Origin: Marinovum sp048263515
GTDB lineage: Bacteria > Pseudomonadota > Alphaproteobacteria > Rhodobacterales > Rhodobacteraceae
NCBI RefSeq assembly: GCF_048263515.1
Contig: NZ_JBLXEC010000001.1
Location: 434,001-498,000, forward strand
Direction of reading: 5' to 3'
Length of the DNA stretch: 64,000 nucleotides
This document shows, one piece after another, positions 59,240 to 64,000 of this stretch. The notes below the pieces were generated by a model, which made no database searches, had not been told where the DNA came from, and saw nothing but the letters and a program-made list of their open reading frames with translations. Each line of letters starts with the position of its first letter. The first letter of the stretch is position 1. The position numbers were made by a program, and so were the translations under genes.

Positions 59240-59266
59240 ATGTACAATAAGAAAAGAATAATGTAC
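59240..59266. promoter_or_regulatory. Repeated ATGTAC elements in the sulfatase/importer divergent promoter
   Basis: ATGTACAATAA (59240-59250) and ATGTACGATTT (59261-59271) are direct repeats 21 bp, or two helical turns, apart. Each contains the self-complementary GTAC. They lie in a short AT-rich patch between the divergent genes and could bind a regulator controlling both. No regulator gene is adjacent within the window. Confidence 0.4.
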
Positions 59267-59298
59267 GATTTTTGAGGGAAGAGAGGAGCATCCTGAAA

Positions 59299-60522
59299 AT
59301 GATTCGAAACCTGCCTGTAGTCACCGCTACCGCCATTCTTCTGGCTTCGACCGCCGGGGCACAGACCGTGCTCGACGTCGTGGCCTGGAAAGGCAATGAA
59401 GCCGAGCCAGCCGGTCTGCCCGAGCTGATCGAGAAATTCGAAGCCGCGAACCCCGACATCGACGTGGACCTGACCTATGTGGCGCGCAAGGACGTCGACA
59501 AGGTGATCCCGCCGCGCCTGCAAGGCGGCAATCCGCCCGACGTCACCATGGTCGACAGCTCGCTGGTCGATCTCTGGGGCGGCGCCGGGTTCCTGAGCGA
59601 TCTGGGCACCGACAGCGCCTGGTATGACAAGATGGTGCCTGCGGTGCGCGAGGTGATGACCACCGAAGGCGAAATCCGGGTCTTCCCGCTGGAAGTCATC
59701 GGCATGGGTAACTTCGTCAACATGGACCTGCTGGCCAAGGCCGGGATCGACAAGGCGCCGGTCACCCTCGACGAACTGAAGGCCGCCTGCCAGGCGCTCT
59801 CGGCCGAGGGCATCGCGCCGATGATCTTTGCCGGCGGCTTCCCGGCAATGCTCTTTGTCGGGGCAAATGGCATCGATCCGAACGGCGTGTCCCCGGCGGA
59901 GTATGGCTCGGGCGACCGCAGCTTCGTGGACGACGAGAACTTCAACGCCGCGCTCGATGGCGTGCGCGATCTTGTGGCGGCAGAGTGCTTCGATCCCGAG
60001 CTTCAGGCCGGCCTCGACCCCTGGGCCACCGCGCCGCAGGAGTTCCGGTCGGGCAATGTCGCGATCCTGCCGCAGGGCGCCTGGAATATCGGCAATTTCT
60101 CCGCCGTCGCCGATCTGAACTTCCAGTTCGCGCCGATGCCCTCGCGCTATACCGACAAGGGCCTGGCGCTCGATCTGGTCGGTCCCGGCTGGGCGATCCC
60201 ACGGGATGCGGAACATGCCGAGGCCGCGCGCAAATGGGTCGACTTCTTCGCCGAAGAAGAGAACCTCAACATCTTCCTCAAGGCCGAAGGCGCCTACAGC
60301 CCCTATACCGGCGGTGTCTCGACCATGCCGGACCTGGCAGCACCCTATACCCAGGCGCGCGAGGCGGGCAGCCTGATCCTCTGGCCGTTCTCGACGCTGG
60401 AGTTCCCGAAGGCCCTGCAATCGGAATGGGAAGACAGCATTACCGGCTTCCTGCTCAACATCGACAAGCCCAACGAGGACACGCTGCAGCGTTGGGATGA
60501 TACGGTGGAAGACAACATGTAA
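59299..60522 (+). CDS. Sugar ABC transporter substrate-binding protein (CUT1, family 1)
   Basis: A 407-residue periplasmic binding protein. The signal peptide (VVTATAILLASTAGA-Q) is followed by TVLDVVAWKGNEAEPAGLPELIEKFEA. Typical features are VDLTYVARKDVDKVIPPRLQGGNPPDV and the late WAIPRDAEHAEAARKWVDFF. ATG 59299 follows GAGGAG by about 10 nt. It serves the importer encoded downstream. Ligand unknown. Confidence 0.92.
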   Translation: MIRNLPVVTATAILLASTAGAQTVLDVVAWKGNEAEPAGLPELIEKFEAANPDIDVDLTYVARKDVDKVIPPRLQGGNPPDVTMVDSSLVDLWGGAGFLSDLGTDSAWYDKMVPAVREVMTTEGEIRVFPLEVIGMGNFVNMDLLAKAGIDKAPVTLDELKAACQALSAEGIAPMIFAGGFPAMLFVGANGIDPNGVSPAEYGSGDRSFVDDENFNAALDGVRDLVAAECFDPELQAGLDPWATAPQEFRSGNVAILPQGAWNIGNFSAVADLNFQFAPMPSRYTDKGLALDLVGPGWAIPRDAEHAEAARKWVDFFAEEENLNIFLKAEGAYSPYTGGVSTMPDLAAPYTQAREAGSLILWPFSTLEFPKALQSEWEDSITGFLLNIDKPNEDTLQRWDDTVEDNM

Positions 60523-60530
60523 ACCCGCGC

Positions 60531-60555
60531 GGCCCGGCGCCTGATGCGCCGGGCC
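60531..60555 (+). other. GC hairpin between binding-protein and permease genes
   Basis: GGCCCGGCGC and GCGCCGGGCC form a perfect 10-bp stem around CTGAT. Lacking a T tract, it probably stabilises the binding-protein message. A comparable hairpin follows the binding-protein gene at 44175, and a weaker one the gene at 28331. Confidence 0.5.
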
Positions 60556-60587
60556 CTGCCATGCAGCCACACTCGACGGGGGAGACC

Positions 60588-61454
60588 ATGCGCGCGAGAC
60601 TTTCACTTTACTGGTTCACGGTGCCGGCGCTGCTGGTGATCGGGTTGTTCTTCATCCATCCGATCATCCTGACCTGGAACATGAGCCTGACCAATTTCGC
60701 AGGCATCGGCGAGGCCAAGGACGTCGGCTGGCGCAACTACGAGCGCATCTTTACCCGTGACCGTTACCTGCAGGAAATCTGGCTGACGCTGTGGTACACG
60801 GTGATCGTGGTCTCGGCGCTGACGGTGACGGGGCTGTTCTTTGCCGCGATGCTGCACCGGCTGCCGCTGATCCGCAATTTCAGCCGCGCCGCGCTTTATA
60901 CCCCCGCGATGATGTCCTTTGTCGTCGTCGGCTATATCTGGCAATTCCTCTATTCGCCGCTCAACGGCGGCATCAACGTGGCCCTGCGCGATATGGGTCT
61001 TGGCGCATGGGAGCAGAACTGGCTGGGCGATCCCTCGATCGCGCTTTATTCCGTGGCCTTCACCCAGATCTGGATGTTCACCGGGTTCACCTGCGCCATC
61101 TTCCTTGCCGGGTTCGCCGGCATCCCCGAGGAAATCGGCGAGGCCGGGCGGCTGGAAGGCGCCACCTCCTGGCAGCGCTTCCGCTATCTCGAACTGCCGC
61201 TCCTGGGCCCGTCGATCACCGTTTCGGTCATGCTGACCACCATCGGCACGCTCAAGACCTTCGAGCTGCCCTTCATCCTGACCAAGGGCGGGCCCGACGG
61301 CGCCACGCGCCTGCTGTCCATCGACATCATCGACAACCTGTTTGGCCAGTACAAGTTCGGCTTTGCCAGCGCGCTGTCGATCGTGATGCTGGTGATCGTG
61401 CTGGGGGTTGCCTTTATCCAGAACAAGGTCCTTCGCGACCGGGAGTCCACATGA
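60588..61454 (+). CDS. Sugar ABC transporter permease (CUT1, MalF-like)
   Basis: A 288-residue six-TM permease with FFIHPIILTWNMSLTNFAGIG and the EAA loop EAGRLEGATSWQRFRYLELPLLGPS. GGGGGAG precedes the ATG. It overlaps the next permease gene by 4 bp (ATGA). Confidence 0.92.
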   Translation: MRARLSLYWFTVPALLVIGLFFIHPIILTWNMSLTNFAGIGEAKDVGWRNYERIFTRDRYLQEIWLTLWYTVIVVSALTVTGLFFAAMLHRLPLIRNFSRAALYTPAMMSFVVVGYIWQFLYSPLNGGINVALRDMGLGAWEQNWLGDPSIALYSVAFTQIWMFTGFTCAIFLAGFAGIPEEIGEAGRLEGATSWQRFRYLELPLLGPSITVSVMLTTIGTLKTFELPFILTKGGPDGATRLLSIDIIDNLFGQYKFGFASALSIVMLVIVLGVAFIQNKVLRDREST

Positions 61455-62332
61455 TGAGCCTCTCCGACACCGCCACGCCCCGCACCGCCGCCAGCCCCGA
61501 CTGGGACCTGATCCGCCGCCGCGGCAAGTCGATCCTGGTGCATGGCATCGTGCTGGCGCTGGTCGCCATCATGCTGCTGCCGCTGGTCTACATGGTGATG
61601 ATGTCCTTCAAGACCCCGACCGAGATCGCGCAGGATCCGCTGGGCCTGCCCGACAGTCTCTACTGGGGCAACTACATGGCGGCGCTGTCGTCGATGGGCT
61701 ATGTCCGCTCGGTGCTGAACTCGATGGGCATTACCATCTCGGTGATCGTCGTGGTGGTCTTTGCAGGCGCCATGGCGGCCTATCCGCTGGCGCGGCTGCA
61801 GAACCGGGTGAGCCGGGTGATCGTCATGGTCATGGCGCTGGGGCTGGCGACGCCGAACTTCGTCACCATCACTCCGATCTACGTGATCTTCCGCGATCTC
61901 GGCCTGCTCGACAGCTACCTTGGCATTGTCCTGGCCTTTGCGGCGCTGAAACTGCCGCTGGCGGTGTTCTTCTACACCAGCTTCATCGCGGCGATCCCGA
62001 TCGAGCTGGAAGAGGCCGCGCGGCTGGACAATTGCAACAACTGGCAGATCTTCTGGCACGTGATCCGGCCGCTGCTGGCACCGGTGACCGCCACGCTGTC
62101 ACTGTTTGTCATGATCATGGTGTGGAACGACTTCATCTATCCGCTGCTGCTTCTGACCGACAAGGACAAGCTGACGGTAATGATCGCGGTCTACAAGTTC
62201 GTCGGCAACACCGGCATAGACCCGACCAAGCTGTTCCCGGCCGCCGTTCTGGGATCGTTGCCGCTGCTCCTGATGTTCGCGGTCTTCCAACGCAAGATCA
62301 TGGCCGGGGCCACGGCGGGGGCGGTGAAATGA
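61451..62332 (+). CDS. Sugar ABC transporter permease (CUT1, MalG-like)
   Basis: A 293-residue permease with a roughly 35-residue hydrophilic N-terminus, then VHGIVLALVAIMLLPLVYMV, and the EAA loop EEAARLDNCNNWQIFWHVIRP. ATG 61451 and ATG 61454 are both possible starts. It is coupled to the SDR gene by ATGA. Confidence 0.92.
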   Translation: MMSLSDTATPRTAASPDWDLIRRRGKSILVHGIVLALVAIMLLPLVYMVMMSFKTPTEIAQDPLGLPDSLYWGNYMAALSSMGYVRSVLNSMGITISVIVVVVFAGAMAAYPLARLQNRVSRVIVMVMALGLATPNFVTITPIYVIFRDLGLLDSYLGIVLAFAALKLPLAVFFYTSFIAAIPIELEEAARLDNCNNWQIFWHVIRPLLAPVTATLSLFVMIMVWNDFIYPLLLLTDKDKLTVMIAVYKFVGNTGIDPTKLFPAAVLGSLPLLLMFAVFQRKIMAGATAGAVK

Positions 62333-63087
62333 AGCTGGACGGCAAGCATATCATCGTCACCGGCGCAGGCGCAGGCATCGGGCTGGGCATTGCCCGGGCC
62401 TGCCGCGCCGCCGGGGCCGAGGTGACCGGCTTTGACTGGAAGACCGACGGCGCGGACAAGCTCGAAGAGATCGGCGCGCGGCTCAAGCAGGTCGATGTCA
62501 CCGACCTTGACGGTTTCGAGGCGGCGATTGCCGCGGCGCATCAGCGTGCAGGTCGGCTCGACGGCATGGTCAACAATGCCGGCGTCACCATCAAGGTGCC
62601 GTTCCTCGAGATGACCCGCGATCAGATGGAGACGCTCTGGACCGTCAACCAACGCTCGGTGCTGGTAGGCTGCCAGGCGGCGGGGCGGATCATGAAAGAG
62701 GCCGGGCAGGGCGCCATCGTCAATCTGTCCTCGGTCCACGCCCGGGCCACCAACCCCGGTCACGAGGCCTATGCCGCGACCAAGGCCGCCATTGCCGCGA
62801 TGACCCGCGCGATGGCCTGGTCGCTGGGGCGTTACGGCGTTCGCGTCAACGCAATCTGCCCGGCGCTGGTGCGCACCGAGATCGTCGACACCGCAATGCA
62901 GGACCCGGCCATCGCGGCGCGGGTGCAGGCCTACAACCCCGAGGGCACGGTCACCACGGTCGACGAGATCGGCGCGCTGGCGGTGTTCCTGCTGTCTGAT
63001 GCCGGGTCTGCGATGAACGGATCCGAGGTGATGGCCGACCGGGGGATGTCGGCGCTCCTGGATGTTTTTGATATGAGGAGGACGTGA
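62329..63087 (+). CDS. SDR-family oxidoreductase
   Basis: A 252-residue short-chain dehydrogenase with GAGAGIGLG cofactor motif, VNNAGV, Ser in NLSSVHA, YAATK (Tyr/Lys) and C-terminal MNGSEVMADRGM. An acidic residue after the second strand (GFDWKTDG) favours NAD(H). Encoded between permease and ATPase genes of a CUT1 importer, it probably oxidises the imported sugar or its product. The substrate cannot be identified. Confidence 0.87.
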   Translation: MKLDGKHIIVTGAGAGIGLGIARACRAAGAEVTGFDWKTDGADKLEEIGARLKQVDVTDLDGFEAAIAAAHQRAGRLDGMVNNAGVTIKVPFLEMTRDQMETLWTVNQRSVLVGCQAAGRIMKEAGQGAIVNLSSVHARATNPGHEAYAATKAAIAAMTRAMAWSLGRYGVRVNAICPALVRTEIVDTAMQDPAIAARVQAYNPEGTVTTVDEIGALAVFLLSDAGSAMNGSEVMADRGMSALLDVFDMRRT

Positions 63088-63088
63088 G

Positions 63089-64000
63089 ATGGCCGAACTG
63101 GCGCTCAACAATGCGATCAAGCGCTACGGCGCGACACAGGTCATCCATGGCGTGGATTTGCAGGTCGACGACGGCGATTTCTGCGTCTTCGTGGGACCGT
63201 CCGGCTGCGGCAAGTCCACGCTTCTGCGGATGATTGCCGGGCTGGAGGAAACGTCGGACGGGCGGATGACCATCGGCGGCCGCGACGTGACCCATGCCGA
63301 CCCGGCCAAGCGCGGCGTTGCCATGGTGTTCCAGACCTACGCGCTCTATCCGCATATGACCGTGCGCGAGAACATGAGCTTCGGCCTCAAGATCGGCGGC
63401 ACCGACAAGGCCGAGATCACCCGCAAGGTCGATGCCGCGGCGCAGATCCTCAAGCTGCAGGATTACATGGACCGCAAGCCCAAGGCGCTCTCTGGCGGTC
63501 AGCGCCAGCGCGTCGCCATCGGCCGTGCCATCGTGCGCCAGCCGGATGTCTTCCTGTTCGACGAGCCGCTGTCGAACCTCGACGCCGAGCTGCGCGTCGA
63601 GATGCGGGTCGAGATTGCCAAGCTGCACAAGCAGTTGGGCGCCACCATGGTCTACGTTACCCATGACCAGGTGGAAGCCATGACCATGGCCGACAAGATC
63701 GTGGTTCTGCGCGATGGCCGGATCGAGCAGGCCGGCGCACCGGTGACGCTCTACGAGGACCCCGACAACCTCTTTGTCGCCGGTTTCATCGGCTCGCCGC
63801 GGATGAACTTCTTTTCCGGCACGGTGACCCGGGTCGAGGCCGGGGGCGCGGTGGTGACCCTGCCGCGGCTGGGCAATGTCGAGGTGCCGGTGGCGCTGGC
63901 GGATGCGCCGGTGATGGGGACCGCGGTGAAACTCGGCCTTCGGCCCGAGCATTTCGAGCCCGAAGGCAGCATTCGCGCCGAGCTGACCATCGACGTGATC
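63089..64000 (+). CDS. Sugar ABC transporter ATP-binding protein (MalK/UgpC-like), cut by the right edge
   Basis: The first 304 residues of a CUT1 ATPase with Walker A GPSGCGKST, LSGGQRQR, VFLFDEPLSNLDA, THDQVEA and the start of the C-terminal domain (LGLRPEHFEPEG). The family length is about 350-360 residues, so roughly 50 residues lie beyond the window. GAGGAGG just upstream overlaps the SDR stop region. It energises the third CUT1 importer. Confidence 0.93.
   Translation, partial: MAELALNNAIKRYGATQVIHGVDLQVDDGDFCVFVGPSGCGKSTLLRMIAGLEETSDGRMTIGGRDVTHADPAKRGVAMVFQTYALYPHMTVRENMSFGLKIGGTDKAEITRKVDAAAQILKLQDYMDRKPKALSGGQRQRVAIGRAIVRQPDVFLFDEPLSNLDAELRVEMRVEIAKLHKQLGATMVYVTHDQVEAMTMADKIVVLRDGRIEQAGAPVTLYEDPDNLFVAGFIGSPRMNFFSGTVTRVEAGGAVVTLPRLGNVEVPVALADAPVMGTAVKLGLRPEHFEPEGSIRAELTIDVI

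Noticed and set aside
1..64000. tRNA, rRNA, riboswitches or intact insertion sequences
   Set aside because: No cloverleaf-like, rRNA-like or transposase-like sequence was recognised by reading; a covariance-model scan was not possible here.

Overview
The window is high-GC DNA, densely packed with overlapping genes. Its regulator and transporter mix (TRAP, CUT1 ABC, FGGY kinases, FadR-type GntR, LacI) points to an alphaproteobacterium, most likely a marine Rhodobacteraceae (Roseobacter-type) member. That assignment is inferred from gene content and protein character; there is no rRNA or other marker gene here. No tRNA, rRNA, CRISPR array, intact insertion sequence or phage gene was recognised.

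Layout. (1) 1-5500: a mixed left flank with the end of a HupE/UreJ-like membrane protein, an AcoR-like regulator, an MFS gene broken by a 20-bp tandem duplication, a divergent LysR regulator and poorly coding remnant DNA. (2) 5585-20057: a polyol module with a divergent LacI regulator, a TauABC/SsuABC-like importer with two permeases, a large sulfatase, a ribitol 2-dehydrogenase, a D-ribulokinase, an erythritol-kinase-like FGGY kinase, a 2-hydroxyacid dehydrogenase, a FucA-like class II aldolase and a GlpD/EryB-like flavoprotein. (3) 20303-27873: a FadR-type GntR regulator facing a TRAP operon with a 2-hydroxyacid dehydrogenase, an RraA-family protein, a KDG-kinase-like PfkB kinase, an SDR and a cupin dioxygenase-like protein. 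(4) 28222-38654: a CUT1 ABC importer with a YesL/DUF624 protein, a sulfatase, a GH2 beta-mannosidase, a LacI regulator and a D-lyxose/D-mannose-isomerase-like cupin. (5) 38823-43984: a GntR regulator, an FAH-type hydratase, an aldehyde dehydrogenase and a GH127 enzyme. (6) 44175-57578: a second CUT1 importer, a DMT-family transporter, a sulfatase, a GalD-like dehydratase, a GntR regulator, an HpaI-type aldolase, a second aldehyde dehydrogenase, an MR-subgroup enolase-superfamily enzyme and a DgoK-like kinase. (7) 57641-64000: a fourth sulfatase, divergent from a third CUT1 importer with an SDR; its ATPase runs off the right edge.

How it works together. The window reads as a carbohydrate-scavenging island. 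Five uptake systems bring in small sugars, polyols or acids. Four Cys-type sulfatases and two glycosidases, none with a visible signal peptide, would desulfate and hydrolyse them in the cytoplasm. Kinases, dehydratases, aldolases and dehydrogenases would then feed central metabolism. The best-supported routes are ribitol to D-ribulose 5-phosphate, mannose to fructose after desulfation and beta-mannoside cleavage, and galactonate to a phosphorylated 2-keto-3-deoxy acid. Substrate identities beyond these are inference.

Regulation visible in the sequence includes a TTTATCGA operator family shared by the promoters of modules 4 and 6, an exact 11-mer ATATTATGTTT upstream of three promoters in modules 5 and 6, and a 12-bp inverted repeat in front of the TRAP operon. 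GC-rich hairpins follow three of the four ABC binding-protein genes.
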